A stretch of DNA of 64,000 nucleotides from an uncultured Bacteroides sp. (GCA_944322345.1 CALUOO010000002.1:186001-250000); one strand, 5' to 3'; counted from the first letter of the stretch, positions 27,675 to 37,364 are shown. Made by a program: numbers and translations. Notes: generated from the sequence alone by a model not told the origin.

Positions 27675-29186
27675 TTACTGATTGTTCAGTTTCAGCATCT
27701 CTTCGATATACTCTCGTGTATTGCTGAGGCGCGGTATTTTGTGCTGACCGCCCAGTTTCCCTTTTTGTGCCAGCCAGTCGTGGAACAATCCCTGTCGGGC
27801 AACAATTACTTCCAGCGGTTGCAGGGCAATGTCTTTCCATCGTTTTGCCTCGTAGTCGGAGTTTACCTCTTTCAGCGTTGTGTCGAGAATTTCGGCAAAC
27901 CGCTCTACCGAGTCGGGCATTTTTGCAAATTCAATCAGCCACTGGTGACGGCATTTGGCATGTTCGTCCATAAACACCGGTGCTGCCGAATATTCACTTA
28001 TCTGTGCTCCGGTTGCGGCGCAGGCTTTTGCCAGTCCTTTTTCTGCATTGTCAACAATCAGCTCTTCGCCGAATGCGTTGATGAAGTGCTTGGTACGTCC
28101 TGTGATGACAAATTTATAGGGATCTTTGCTTGTAAATTTTACAGTATCACCAATCATGTATCTCCACAGTCCGCAAGAGGTAGAGATAACTAATGCGTAA
28201 TTCTTGTTCAGTTCCACTTCTTCCAGGCAATAGACGCGAGGATTCTCCTTCCCGACTTCTTCCAGTGGAATGAATTCGTAGAAGATGCCGTAGTCAATCA
28301 TCAGCAGCATAGAGGGGTCGGACAGGTCATTCTGAGTTCCGAAGTATCCTTCCGAAGCATTGTATGTCTCTACGTAGTGCATCTTGGAAGAATGGATTAC
28401 TTGTTTGTATTGTTCACGGTAAGGAGTGAATGCCACTCCTCCGTGGAAGAATACTTCCAGATTAGGCCATACTTCTTCGAGTGTCTGTTTGCCGGTTTTT
28501 TCCAGAATACGTTTGATGAGTACCAGCATCCAGGAAGGAACACCCGACAGATTGGTGACGTTGGCAGGAATGGTGCTGTTGGCTATTGCCTCTATTTTGC
28601 TTTCCCATTCACTCATCAGGGCAATCTGTTTGCTGGGAACACGGATAAAGTTGACAAGCGGATTGACATTTTGTATCAGGATGGCAGACAGGTCGCCCAC
28701 CAGACTGTGATTTGAATTCAGATTGGGGCTGTGGCTGCCTCCTAAGATCAGTCCTTTACCCGAGAAGAACCGGCTGTCGGGATTAATACGGAAATAGAGA
28801 GCGACCGCATCTTTCCCTCCTCTGTAGTGAATGTCCTGCAATGCTTCGCGGCTCACAGGCAGAAATTTACTCTTGTCATTTGTGGTTCCCGACGATTTAG
28901 CAAACCAACGTATTTCAGAAGGCCATAATAAGTTCTGTTCTCCTTTGCGCATACGTTCCACGTATGGCTTGACTTCTTCGTATGTTTGGATGGGAACTCG
29001 TTTCCGAAAATCTTCGTAGGTGCGAATAGAGGCGTAATCATACAGTTTTCCCCATTCTGTTCCGGCAGCCATCCGAACCAGTCGGGTGAGCACCTGTTGT
29101 TGTATTTCTCCGGCTTGTGTGGCGTAAAGGTCTATTTGTTTTAAACGGGAATCAAATACTTTGCTAATGAGCTTTGTAATATTCAT
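27675..29186 (-). CDS. GH3 auxin-responsive-promoter superfamily protein (adenylating ligase-like)
   Basis: A 503-residue protein of the GH3 acyl-amido-synthetase superfamily (named after plant GH3; unrelated to glycoside hydrolase family 3). The ATP-binding motif 1 equivalent is FAKSSGTTNDKSKFLP about residues 95-110. YNASEGYFGTQ is motif 2, and LVISTSCGLWRYMIGDTVKF is motif 3. Plant members attach amino acids to acyl acids through an adenylate. The substrate in Bacteroides is unknown. It has a TACTTTTG box at 29216-29223 and is divergent from pfkA. Confidence 0.88.
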   Translation of the reverse strand: MNITKLISKVFDSRLKQIDLYATQAGEIQQQVLTRLVRMAAGTEWGKLYDYASIRTYEDFRKRVPIQTYEEVKPYVERMRKGEQNLLWPSEIRWFAKSSGTTNDKSKFLPVSREALQDIHYRGGKDAVALYFRINPDSRFFSGKGLILGGSHSPNLNSNHSLVGDLSAILIQNVNPLVNFIRVPSKQIALMSEWESKIEAIANSTIPANVTNLSGVPSWMLVLIKRILEKTGKQTLEEVWPNLEVFFHGGVAFTPYREQYKQVIHSSKMHYVETYNASEGYFGTQNDLSDPSMLLMIDYGIFYEFIPLEEVGKENPRVYCLEEVELNKNYALVISTSCGLWRYMIGDTVKFTSKDPYKFVITGRTKHFINAFGEELIVDNAEKGLAKACAATGAQISEYSAAPVFMDEHAKCRHQWLIEFAKMPDSVERFAEILDTTLKEVNSDYEAKRWKDIALQPLEVIVARQGLFHDWLAQKGKLGGQHKIPRLSNTREYIEEMLKLNNQ

Positions 29187-29215
29187 TTCACTTTCACTAC
29201 TAATGTTTAGCTATG

Positions 29216-29223
29216 CAAAAGTA
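29216..29223 (-). promoter_or_regulatory. -7 box of the GH3-superfamily gene
   Basis: CAAAAGTA reads TACTTTTG on the minus strand, about 30 bp upstream of the start codon. Confidence 0.65.
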
Positions 29224-29319
29224 GCTCATTTATCTTTTTTTCCTATCTTTACAACGGAAATATTCGCTAAAAAAGCTTGCTTTCGCGGATTATCCGAATT
29301 ATTGACCAAAAAAACGACA

Positions 29320-30330
29320 ATGAGAATAGGAATCCTGACTTCCGGCGGAGACTGCCCCGGTATAAATGCTACAATTCGTGGCGTTTGTAAAACGGCTATC
29401 AATTATTATGGTATGGAGGTGATTGGCATTCATAGTGGCTTTCAGGGACTGCTGACCAAAGATGTAGAATCTTTTACGGACAAATCACTCTCAGGATTGT
29501 TGAACTTAGGAGGGACCATGCTGGGAACCTCCCGTGAGAAACCTTTCAAGCGTGGAGGTATTGTAGAAGGAGTCGACAAGCCGAAATTGATTTTACAGAA
29601 TATCAAGGAAATGGGGTTGGATTGCATTGTCTGTATCGGTGGAAATGGAACGCAGAAAACAGCCGCTAAACTGGCTGCGCTGGGTGTCAATATTGTTTCT
29701 GTTCCTAAAACTATTGACAATGATATTTGGGGAACAGACATTTCGTTTGGTTTCGATTCGGCGGTAAACATTGCAACCGATGCAATAGACCGTCTGCATT
29801 CCACTGCAAGCTCTCATAAGCGTGTAATGGTGATTGAGGTAATGGGCCATAAGGCGGGATGGATTGCATTGTATTCGGGGATGGCCGGTGGAGGAGATGT
29901 GATTCTGATTCCGGAAATCCCTTATGACATGAAGAATATAGGTAATACGATTCTGGAACGTCTTAAAAAAGGGAAACCGTATTCCATTGTGGTCGTTGCA
30001 GAGGGAATACTGACCGATGGACGTAAAAGGGCAGCCGAGTATATTGCACAGGAAATAGAATATGAGACAGGCATAGAAACCCGTGAAACTGTTTTAGGAT
30101 ATATACAGCGGGGTGGTTCACCGACGCCATTCGACCGGAATCTGTCTACACGAATGGGAGGACATGCAACAGAACTCATCGCTAATGGGCAGTTTGGACG
30201 CATGGTTTCTTTACAGGGAGATGTTATTTCGTCTGTACCCTTAGATGAGGTGGCAGGAAAATTAAAATTGGTGACTGAGGAACATGATTTGGTTGTCCAA
30301 GGTCGCCGGATGGGCATCTGCTTTGGATAA
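29320..30330 (+). CDS. pfkA: 6-phosphofructokinase (PfkA family)
   Basis: The start at 29320 gives MRIGILTSGGDCPGINATIR, the canonical PFK N-terminus. The frame upstream is open but without family similarity and overlaps the neighbour's promoter. The 336-residue product phosphorylates fructose-6-phosphate. Catalytic PKTIDND and substrate motifs MGHKAGWIALYSG and LGYIQRGGSPTPFDR are seen. The donor-site signature is mixed: GGNGTQKT has Gly at the position that favours ATP, while PKTIDND has the Lys found in pyrophosphate-linked enzymes. The phosphoryl donor is therefore uncertain. Confidence 0.94.
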   Translation: MRIGILTSGGDCPGINATIRGVCKTAINYYGMEVIGIHSGFQGLLTKDVESFTDKSLSGLLNLGGTMLGTSREKPFKRGGIVEGVDKPKLILQNIKEMGLDCIVCIGGNGTQKTAAKLAALGVNIVSVPKTIDNDIWGTDISFGFDSAVNIATDAIDRLHSTASSHKRVMVIEVMGHKAGWIALYSGMAGGGDVILIPEIPYDMKNIGNTILERLKKGKPYSIVVVAEGILTDGRKRAAEYIAQEIEYETGIETRETVLGYIQRGGSPTPFDRNLSTRMGGHATELIANGQFGRMVSLQGDVISSVPLDEVAGKLKLVTEEHDLVVQGRRMGICFG

Positions 30331-30411
30331 TCTGAAATAGGATTATACAAATCTTTGGAGAGAATTTTTTAGAAAAATCTGAAAATAGATTGATAAAGAG
30401 GAAGTTCGTTC

Positions 30412-31278
30412 TTAGTTTTCAGAATTGGTTATTTTTATTTCTTCTTCTGTAACGGTAAGTTCATGAACTTCTTCTTCTTTTTCCTCTATTATGTCTGCAG
30501 GAGGCTGGGTACGTTGTGCTTTAGCCTCATTGACTGCTGCGATGAATGCGGTGTCTTTTACTTTTCTGGTTGCCATTCGGGCCGCATTCTGTTGGGATTC
30601 TTTTTTTGAGTAGCCGGTACCTGTTCCTGCCGGAATGCCTTCTATGTGTACTTCAGTTTGGAAGACAGGGTTACTGTCGTGATCGAAGAATTGCTCAATC
30701 AGTTCAAATGAAACTTCTACTTTATTTTTCTGGCTCCATTCTATCAGCTTTGACTTGAAATTTACTTCTTTACGTGAAAGAATGTCCAAGTCTATATAAC
30801 GCTTGAGGATTCTTTCTTCCATGAAATGCTTGCAACGTTCATACCCTTGATCCAGATAGATTGCACCGATAAATGCTTCGAAAGCATTTCCATACATATA
30901 GCTGTTGTGGGAGGAGGAGCGTGTTGTATATTTTATAAGTTTGTCAAGCCCTATCTCTACCGCGAGTTTGTTGAGTGTTTCCCTTTGTACAATTTTTGAA
31001 CGGGTATTGGTCAGAAAACCTTCACGTTTTCCTTCAAAATGCCTGTAAACAATGTCTCCTACAATTGCATCTAATATGGCATCTCCCAGAAACTCCAGAC
31101 GTTCGTTGTTTATGGGACCTCCTTTCTCGGAACGGACAGAAGTAGACTTGTGTAAAAGGGCTTGTTTGTAGAGCTGGATATTACGTGGAAAGAACCCAAG
31201 TATCCGATAAAAACAAAGATAAGACTCTCTGTCCTTACGGAACAGAAGCCTTATCTTGTCTATTTGATTACGTAACAC
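30412..31278 (-). CDS. rnc: Ribonuclease III
   Basis: A 288-residue double-strand-specific endoribonuclease. The signature helix NNERLEFLGDAILDAIVGD carries the catalytic Glu/Asp set, and FEAFIGAIYLDQGYERC supplies the second acidic pair. A dsRNA-binding domain follows (about residues 180-250, with GTGYSKKESQQNAARMA). The C-terminal 35 residues are acidic and probably flexible. It lies 3 bp behind fabF in an acpP-fabF-rnc operon and converges with pfkA. Confidence 0.96.
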   Translation of the reverse strand: MLRNQIDKIRLLFRKDRESYLCFYRILGFFPRNIQLYKQALLHKSTSVRSEKGGPINNERLEFLGDAILDAIVGDIVYRHFEGKREGFLTNTRSKIVQRETLNKLAVEIGLDKLIKYTTRSSSHNSYMYGNAFEAFIGAIYLDQGYERCKHFMEERILKRYIDLDILSRKEVNFKSKLIEWSQKNKVEVSFELIEQFFDHDSNPVFQTEVHIEGIPAGTGTGYSKKESQQNAARMATRKVKDTAFIAAVNEAKAQRTQPPADIIEEKEEEVHELTVTEEEIKITNSEN

Positions 31279-31281
31279 GTT

Positions 31282-32544
31282 TTATTCAGCGTATTTCTTG
31301 AAGATGACGCATGCGTTGTGACCTCCAAATCCAAATGTGTTGGATAAGGCTACGTTAACTTCACGTTTCTGTGCTTTATTGAACGTAAAGTTCAAGTTGT
31401 AGTCGATATTCTCGTCGTTGTCACCTTCTTCGTGATTGATAGTTGGAGGAACAATACCATTCTTGATGGCAAGGATGCTTGCGATAGACTCTACTGCACC
31501 TGCAGCTCCTAGCAAATGACCTGTCATTGATTTTGTAGAACTGATATTCAGTTCATAGGCATGTTCACCAAACACTTCTTTGATTGCTTTCGCTTCTGAA
31601 ATATCACCTACCGGAGTTGATGTACCGTGTACGTTGATATAATCTACTTCTTTCGGATCCATTCCTGCATCTTCCAATGCATTCAGCATTACAAGCTTCG
31701 CTCCTAATCCCTCAGGGTGAGAAGCTGTCAGGTGATGAGCATCGGCAGACATTCCTACACCAGCTATTTCGGCATAGATTTTTGCGCCGCGTGCTTTGGC
31801 GTGTTCTAATTCTTCTAAGATTAAACAGCCGCCACCTTCGCCCATCACGAAACCATCGCGGCTTGCACTGAACGGGCGTGAAGCTTTTGCCGGATCATCA
31901 TTGCGGGTTGACAAGGCGTGCATGGCATTGAAACCTCCAACACCTGCCGGAAAGATTGCTGCTTCCGAACCTCCGGATACGATTACGTTTGCTTTTCCTA
32001 AGCGAATCAGGTTGAATGCATCTGCAATGGCATTGGTTGAAGTTGCACATGCGGAACAGGTTGCATAATTCGGTCCGTGAAATCCATACATGATGGAAAT
32101 TTGTCCGGCTGCGATGTCCGAAATCATTTTAGGAATGAAGAACGGGTTGAATTTGGGTCCCATTTCCTTGCGGGTATAATAACCGCCTACTTCTTCCTCA
32201 AATGTATGTATACCGCCAATACCGGCACCGAAAATAACACCGATTCTGTTCAGGTCTTCTTTTTCTGTGTCAAGACCAGAGTCTTCTACCGCTTCTTTGG
32301 CTACAGCGATGGCATATTGTGTATACAAGTCCATCTTGCGTGCCTCTTTGCGGTCGATATATTTGGTTGCATCGAAGTTCTTTACTTCGCATGCAAACTG
32401 TGTCTTGAACAGTGACGCATCAAAATGAGTAATAGGTCCTGCTCCACTCACTCCGTTTGTCAGGTTTTCCCAAAATTCGGGAACACCGTTACCTACGGGA
32501 GTAATGGCTCCAAGACCTGTTACTACCACTCTTTTTAATTCCAT
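31282..32544 (-). CDS. fabF: 3-oxoacyl-ACP synthase II
   Basis: A 420-residue condensing enzyme of type II fatty acid synthesis that extends acyl-ACP with malonyl-ACP. The Cys-His-His triad is visible: Cys in ATCSACATSTNA, His in NVHGTSTPVGD and His in SMTGHLLGAAGAVE. The C-terminal NTFGFGGHNACVIF is typical. It lies 18 bp behind acpP. Confidence 0.97.
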   Translation of the reverse strand: MELKRVVVTGLGAITPVGNGVPEFWENLTNGVSGAGPITHFDASLFKTQFACEVKNFDATKYIDRKEARKMDLYTQYAIAVAKEAVEDSGLDTEKEDLNRIGVIFGAGIGGIHTFEEEVGGYYTRKEMGPKFNPFFIPKMISDIAAGQISIMYGFHGPNYATCSACATSTNAIADAFNLIRLGKANVIVSGGSEAAIFPAGVGGFNAMHALSTRNDDPAKASRPFSASRDGFVMGEGGGCLILEELEHAKARGAKIYAEIAGVGMSADAHHLTASHPEGLGAKLVMLNALEDAGMDPKEVDYINVHGTSTPVGDISEAKAIKEVFGEHAYELNISSTKSMTGHLLGAAGAVESIASILAIKNGIVPPTINHEEGDNDENIDYNLNFTFNKAQKREVNVALSNTFGFGGHNACVIFKKYAE

Positions 32545-32562
32545 ATTAATGAAATAGGATGA

Positions 32563-32799
32563 TTACTTAGCGTGTTCTTCGATGTAAGATACAGCATCAC
32601 CTACCGTAGCAATTTTTTCTGCTTGGTCATCCGGAATAGAGATACCGAATTCTTTTTCGAATTCCATGATAAGTTCTACAGTGTCAAGAGAATCTGCTCC
32701 CAGATCGTTTGTGAAGCTAGCTTCGTTTTTAACTTCTGACTCTTCTACGCCTAATTTGTCAACGATAATCGCTTTTACTCTTGATGCAATTTCAGACAT
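32563..32799 (-). CDS. acpP: Acyl carrier protein
   Basis: A 78-residue acidic four-helix carrier. The phosphopantetheine attachment Ser lies in [18 protein letters not shown]. First gene of the acpP-fabF-rnc operon. I found no perfect TAnnTTTG box upstream. TTCCTTTG on the minus strand near 32849-32856 is the nearest candidate. Confidence 0.97.
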   Translation of the reverse strand: MSEIASRVKAIIVDKLGVEESEVKNEASFTNDLGADSLDTVELIMEFEKEFGISIPDDQAEKIATVGDAVSYIEEHAK

Positions 32800-32948
32800 A
32801 ACTTTAAGTTTTTAATTAATAATCAGTTTTATTTCTTTAATTTTGCGCTGCAAAGGAATGAATATTTATCGTTTTGCGCAAATATTTGACTAAATAAATG
32901 CAGGATTTTGCACATTTTTTACTGTTTTGTGCATAGAAAGCTCTCGAT

Positions 32949-33524
32949 ATGAAGAAAAAAATAGCTGTTTTTGCCTCTGGAGCAGGTACAAATGCTGAGA
33001 ATCTTATCCGATATTTTAGTGAGAATGAGTTGGCCGAGATTGCCTTAGTTGTTTCTAACAGAGGAAATGCCGGTGTGTTGGAACGCGCACGGAGTCTTGG
33101 AGTGCCGGCTTTGGTGTTTCCTAAAGCCGATTGGTCTGCCGGGGATGCTGTTTTGACAGCTTTACAGAAATATTGCATTGATTTTGTTGTACTTGCCGGT
33201 TTCCTGCTCCGTATCCCCGATTTGCTTTTGCATGCTTATCCTAATAAAATTATAAATATACATCCATCGCTGCTTCCCAAGTATGGTGGAAAAGGAATGT
33301 ATGGCGACCGTGTGCACGAGGCTGTGGTTGCAGCCGGAGAAAAAGAGACCGGAATTACTATACATTATATTAATGGTCATTACGACAAAGGTGATATCAT
33401 CTTTCAGGCAACCTGCCCTGTCCTTGCCGAAGATACTCCGAATGATGTGGCACGAAAGGTTCATCAGTTGGAGTATGAGCACTATCCGCTCATTGTGGAA
33501 GAAGTTGTGCGGACTATTTTATAA
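32949..33524 (+). CDS. purN: Phosphoribosylglycinamide formyltransferase
   Basis: A 191-residue PurN that transfers formyl from 10-formyl-tetrahydrofolate to GAR in purine synthesis. The N-terminus has FASGAGTNAENLI for phosphate binding. The catalytic Asn-His pair is in INIHPSLLPKYGGKGMYG, and the catalytic Asp is in HYDKGDIIF. It is divergent from acpP and its end overlaps the convergent pdxB stop by 11 bp. Confidence 0.96.
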   Translation: MKKKIAVFASGAGTNAENLIRYFSENELAEIALVVSNRGNAGVLERARSLGVPALVFPKADWSAGDAVLTALQKYCIDFVVLAGFLLRIPDLLLHAYPNKIINIHPSLLPKYGGKGMYGDRVHEAVVAAGEKETGITIHYINGHYDKGDIIFQATCPVLAEDTPNDVARKVHQLEYEHYPLIVEEVVRTIL

Positions 33525-34557
33525 AAATCTCATACCCTGTTTCTTCCCTCCGCAGGGGATAGTTTCCACGGAAAGTTTCAAACTGTTCTGGATGTTCTTT
33601 TAAGAATTGGCTGTCTTTGCTGGGGTTGTATATCTGCAACACTGCATCTTCATAGCTGTGGGCATGGATTACAGGATTTGCAGGTACAGGAGGAACTATG
33701 TTATAATGGGCTTCTATACCAAAGAACTTGCATACAGCGTCGAGCGCCATGCGTGTAGCGTTCGCTTTTCCGTCTGCTGAATATCCTGCGATATGTGGCG
33801 TCCCAATCAGCGTCTTCCCCAGTAATACCCTGTTGATATCCGGTTCTTGCTCCCAGACATCAATTATGGCATCCGATACAGTCCCTTCTTCGAGGGCTGT
33901 AAGCAGTGCACTGGTATCCACCACTTCTCCACGTGAAGTGTTGATGATAACTGGTTTCCGCCTGAGCGAACGGAAAAAACGGTCGTCTGCCTGATGAAAA
34001 GTGGCGTATTTCCCTTCCCGTTCCAGTGGGACATGGAAACTTAGAATGTCACATTCTGCAGCCAGTTGCTGTAACGGGACAAAAAGGCCGCTTTTTTCTT
34101 TTTCTTCTCTGGGCGGATCGTTCAGCAGAACACGTACTCCCAGCCTTTCTGCTACTTGTGCCACTCTGCTGCCTACATTGCCTGCACCAATGATTCCCAT
34201 CGTCATTCCTTTCAGGCTTTGCCGGCGATGAGACTGTATGATAAACAGCGCCGATTGTATGTATTGAGCAACCGAATTGGCGTTGCACCCCGGAGCATTT
34301 TGCCATACGATGCCGGCTTCCTGACAATAGTTGGCGTCAATGTGGTCGAAACCGATGGTTGCAGTAGCAATAAACCGAATGCGGCTATCTTCCAGCAGCT
34401 CTCTGTTGCAATGGGTACGTGTACGGATAATCAGTGCATCGGCATCGTGCACCAGTTGGGGCGTGAAGGCGTTGCCGGGAGCATATATCACCCGGTCGGC
34501 TATCTGCGCGGCGGCCTCGCGTATATAGGGAATTTTGTCGTCTATTACCAGTTTCAT
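33514..34557 (-). CDS. pdxB: Erythronate-4-phosphate dehydrogenase
   Basis: A 347-residue D-2-hydroxyacid dehydrogenase of the PdxB type, which oxidises 4-phosphoerythronate in pyridoxal phosphate synthesis. The N-terminus MKLVIDDKIPYIREAA is characteristic of PdxB. The NAD-binding GIIGAGNVGSRVAQ motif, catalytic Arg in INTSRGEVVDTSAL, a Glu in EQEPDINRVLL and His in GTPHIAGYSADGK are visible, with the PdxB dimerisation domain at the C-terminus. It lies 42 bp behind the S24 repressor gene on the same strand, so the two may be cotranscribed. Confidence 0.95.
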   Translation of the reverse strand: MKLVIDDKIPYIREAAAQIADRVIYAPGNAFTPQLVHDADALIIRTRTHCNRELLEDSRIRFIATATIGFDHIDANYCQEAGIVWQNAPGCNANSVAQYIQSALFIIQSHRRQSLKGMTMGIIGAGNVGSRVAQVAERLGVRVLLNDPPREEKEKSGLFVPLQQLAAECDILSFHVPLEREGKYATFHQADDRFFRSLRRKPVIINTSRGEVVDTSALLTALEEGTVSDAIIDVWEQEPDINRVLLGKTLIGTPHIAGYSADGKANATRMALDAVCKFFGIEAHYNIVPPVPANPVIHAHSYEDAVLQIYNPSKDSQFLKEHPEQFETFRGNYPLRREETGYEIFIK

Positions 34558-34599
34558 TTCTAAACTCTTTTACTCATCTGCTCGTCCATCTGTCACTCC

Positions 34600-35313
34600 C
34601 TACAGCATCATGTGTCTTCTGATAGAGAACTTCACAATTCCCATAGCATTGATGTTGGCAAATGGAATATCCATGGGCTCGTGATGCGGATTGTAGCTGA
34701 CCAGCTTCAGGTAGCCTTCTTTGTCCGAACGGTTTACATATTTGACAGTCAGGTATTCTCCACCGTTGATGTCGCACGACACCACGTAGATTTCTCCATA
34801 TATCAGATTGCTGAAATCGCTGATTTCTTTATATCCTACAATGTCACCCGACTTGAGCAGCGGATACATGCTGTCTCCGCTGACATAGATTGCTCCGTCG
34901 CAACGCGGCACATTCGGAATTTGTATTGTCCCCAACGCATACTGGTTTTTGTTGGTAAACAAAGTTTTCAGGTTGGCAGCTGCTGTCACGTCATACAGTG
35001 TTACGTTGCGGTCGTCCATCGCATCCTGAGTTTTCGGATTGTGAATAAGTTCCACTTCTCCTTCGGCCAGCCGGCTGTCGCAAAATCTTGGCTGGTGTTT
35101 TTTCTGACCTTTGCCCAGCAGTAGCCAGTTGTAGTCCACTTCGTCTTTCAATTTATCCAACAGAAGAGGAAAGTCAATGCTGTTACGTGCTACCCAGTTT
35201 GATACAGTAGCCCGTGAGACTCCTAAGAATGCTGCTAATTCATTGTCTTTTGTTACGCCGATTGCCTCTTTGGCACGTCTGACAATACCTGCTACGTCTA
35301 ACATTGTATCCAT
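34600..35313 (-). CDS. CI/LexA-like transcriptional repressor, S24 peptidase
   Basis: I place the start at 35313 (MDTMLDVAGIVRRAKEAIG). The upstream extension to 35418 would cross the predicted promoter box at 35388-35395. The N-terminus is a phage CI-type helix-turn-helix (LAAFLGVSRATVSNWVAR). The C-terminus is an S24 peptidase with Ser in YVSGDSMYPLLKSGD and Lys in YLTVKYVN. Such proteins repress until self-cleavage is triggered by RecA filaments. No obvious Ala-Gly cleavage site was found by eye, so whether it self-cleaves is open. The gene may regulate itself and pdxB behind it. Confidence 0.9.
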   Translation of the reverse strand: MDTMLDVAGIVRRAKEAIGVTKDNELAAFLGVSRATVSNWVARNSIDFPLLLDKLKDEVDYNWLLLGKGQKKHQPRFCDSRLAEGEVELIHNPKTQDAMDDRNVTLYDVTAAANLKTLFTNKNQYALGTIQIPNVPRCDGAIYVSGDSMYPLLKSGDIVGYKEISDFSNLIYGEIYVVSCDINGGEYLTVKYVNRSDKEGYLKLVSYNPHHEPMDIPFANINAMGIVKFSIRRHMML

Positions 35314-35387
35314 GTCTGTTCTTATTCTTTGGTTTTCTTTTGTAAACTTGATCTTAGTTTTTAAAAGGTTTATTTTGAATTTGGTTT

Positions 35388-35395
35388 CAAAAGTA
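35388..35395 (-). promoter_or_regulatory. -7 box of the S24 repressor gene
   Basis: CAAAAGTA reads TACTTTTG on the minus strand. The predicted leader to 35313 is about 70 nt, and this supports the shorter start. Confidence 0.65.
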
Positions 35396-35658
35396 TAACT
35401 TTCCGATGGAAAATCCATGGGGATGTGCTAAAAATAACAGGCTGCTGTTTATAATTTGATTTAGAAACTGTTTTGATTTTATCATTCACTGTTTTTGAGA
35501 TGAATTTTTGCGGGATGTTTTTCGATTTTCTTACAATGCCCGGTTCGACAAAAGAAATAGAGAAGCTTGTTCCATTTTTCGATTACCTTTTACAGCCTTC
35601 AGATAAGGCGGAATTCGTTTTTCCCCTTCTGCAGATTTTATAGTGTGTGTGTCTTTTT

Positions 35659-35779
35659 GTTCGTTGCCTATGGAACTGTGAGTTCGTTGCCTACGGAACT
35701 TTCAGTTCGATTCGATGGAACTTCCGGTTCGTTACGATGGAATTTTTTTTAAGACAGACAGAATTGCCATACTGTCTGT
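35659..35779. repeat. 4 x 22/23-bp repeat element plus hairpin, GTTCGTTGCC family
   Basis: Units start at 35659, 35682, 35705 and 35727 (23, 23, 22 bp) and share GTTCGTTGCCTAYGGAAC, which is itself partly palindromic. A perfect hairpin ACAGACAG/CTGTCTGT follows at 35754-35779. The rest of 35396-35891 has no recognisable gene. Confidence 0.88.
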
Positions 35780-35891
35780 ATAGACACATTAGCTGTTTTC
35801 TATACTGTGTTAGTAGATACGGGGCTTATGGACTTGTTGTCCGGTCTGGCAAAATTGCTTTATCCTGATTTGACAAAACACAGAAGGACAA

Positions 35892-37364
35892 TCAAGGCAT
35901 CACCAGCAGCTCTTCCAGCTCCTTCTGCTCGGCAAAATCGTACAGCGTACTTTTACGCAATGTGCAGAAGCTGCTCCATGCGTTCCTCAGCGCATTGTAA
36001 TAGCGCTGCATGGCATCGTATTGCCCCTGCTGCGCAGAGGTCAGTTCGTAGACGGAAACCTTTCCCGAACGGAACTTCTGCGCCAGCATCACATACTGTT
36101 CCTGTGCCAACTGATAACTTTTCGAAGCCACAAACCACAGGTTCATATTGTGGTTATAGTCTGCCACGATGTCCTTGATGTCGTTGTCGAATCCGGCTTC
36201 CGCCTGTTCTATCTCTATCAGGGTGCTCTGATAATTGTTCTGCGCAATCCGGATTTTATTCCGGTTCATGCCCCATTGGAAAATCGGTATCTGCACGCCA
36301 ATCATCACTCCCTGCGTATAGTCCGGACGGCGGTAAGCGTCTGTCAGCCGGTCGGCATACTGGTTCAACCCGTAGCTGAGGCTGATGCTCCCGTTGAACC
36401 GGTTGTTCAGTTTTTCGGTAAACAATGTCTGTTCGGCTTTCAGCCTCTTCTCCTCCTGCTCCAATGCAAACGGGCTGTTCCGGCGGGCATAACCGACGGC
36501 AGCCACTTCGTCTATCTTCAGGGGTAAATCGAAAGACGGAGTGGCTATTTGCGGATTGTTCGCCTCCTCCCAGTCATCTTTGTCGAGAAATGTGCACAGT
36601 TCCCTCAGCGCCTTCCGATACTCTTTGGTGGAGCTTTCCAGTGCATACCGGTTGTTCAGCTGTTGCAGTTCCATCTGATGAAAATCATATTCCGTCAGCC
36701 TTCCGCTCTCCATCAGCATTCTGCTTGTCACCACCAGCGAGTCCGATATCGCCAGATTCTTTCCTGACAGTTCCACCGCCAGTTTCCCGGCAAACAGGTT
36801 CATGAACAGGGCTACAGCCTGCGACTGAATCTCCGCAATTTCCGAACAATACCGGCGCACAGAATTGTTGAACCGTGCATACTCTATCCCCTGCTGTTTC
36901 TTGTAATTGTAAAATCCTCCGACAAAAGGCTGTGAATAGCTGACATAGACCGGATTTGTGCCGAAGCGGTTGCGGTTGTTCGAAAACTCCCTCAGATAGT
37001 TCAGCCTTGAACTGACGCTCAGTTCTCCTCCGAGCCACCCCACCTTCTGCCGGATGGCAACCTCCGCACTGCTGCTGTTCGAATAGTCTTCCACATACGC
37101 ATAGTCGCCGTTTTCATAGTTCTGCATCAGTTTCTGGGAATGGTTGAAGCTGACCGGGTTCAGCGAAAAGGCGATAGACGGCAGGAATCCTTTCCGGTAG
37201 TTGGCAAACTGGAGAATCGTGTTCTCGTAAGTCAGTTTCACCTGCCGGGCAGCGGGAGAAGCTGGTGCCCATTTGTTCAGCACCTCCTCCAGCGAGATGC
37301 GTGGAGGCTGGGCGGAGAGGGAAAGGGGGAGGAAGAGGAGAGGGAGAATCAGTTTGTATGACAT
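35892..37364 (-). CDS. TolC-family outer membrane efflux protein
   Basis: A 490-residue outer membrane factor with a signal peptide (LPLSLSAQ). It shows the TolC internal duplication of long helical hairpins and barrel strands: VGWLGGELSVSSRLNYLREF with VYVSYSQPFVGGFYNYKK, and later QTLFTEKLNNRFNGSISLSYG with GVMIGVQIPIFQWGMNRNKI. These proteins form the outer channel for tripartite export. Composition is backbone-like (about half G+C), unlike the AT-rich island that starts just upstream. Its position next to an ABC exporter and HlyD adaptor suggests it completes that exporter. I see no start-proximal -7 consensus except a weak TATCTTTA at 37371-37378. Confidence 0.9.
   Translation of the reverse strand: MSYKLILPLLFLPLSLSAQPPRISLEEVLNKWAPASPAARQVKLTYENTILQFANYRKGFLPSIAFSLNPVSFNHSQKLMQNYENGDYAYVEDYSNSSSAEVAIRQKVGWLGGELSVSSRLNYLREFSNNRNRFGTNPVYVSYSQPFVGGFYNYKKQQGIEYARFNNSVRRYCSEIAEIQSQAVALFMNLFAGKLAVELSGKNLAISDSLVVTSRMLMESGRLTEYDFHQMELQQLNNRYALESSTKEYRKALRELCTFLDKDDWEEANNPQIATPSFDLPLKIDEVAAVGYARRNSPFALEQEEKRLKAEQTLFTEKLNNRFNGSISLSYGLNQYADRLTDAYRRPDYTQGVMIGVQIPIFQWGMNRNKIRIAQNNYQSTLIEIEQAEAGFDNDIKDIVADYNHNMNLWFVASKSYQLAQEQYVMLAQKFRSGKVSVYELTSAQQGQYDAMQRYYNALRNAWSSFCTLRKSTLYDFAEQKELEELLVMP

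Noticed and set aside
27675-29186. Glycoside hydrolase family 3 or a plant-hormone function for the 503-residue protein
   Set aside because: The GH3 name is shared by chance. Motifs are those of the adenylating GH3 superfamily, and nothing here indicates auxin chemistry.
29161-29319. 53-residue N-terminal extension of pfkA
   Set aside because: No PFK starts this way. The extension overlaps the divergent promoter, and the ATG at 29320 gives the canonical N-terminus.
35314-35418. Longer start for the S24 repressor
   Set aside because: It would place the start codon upstream of the predicted -7 box at 35388-35395, and the added residues are not part of the CI-type domain.
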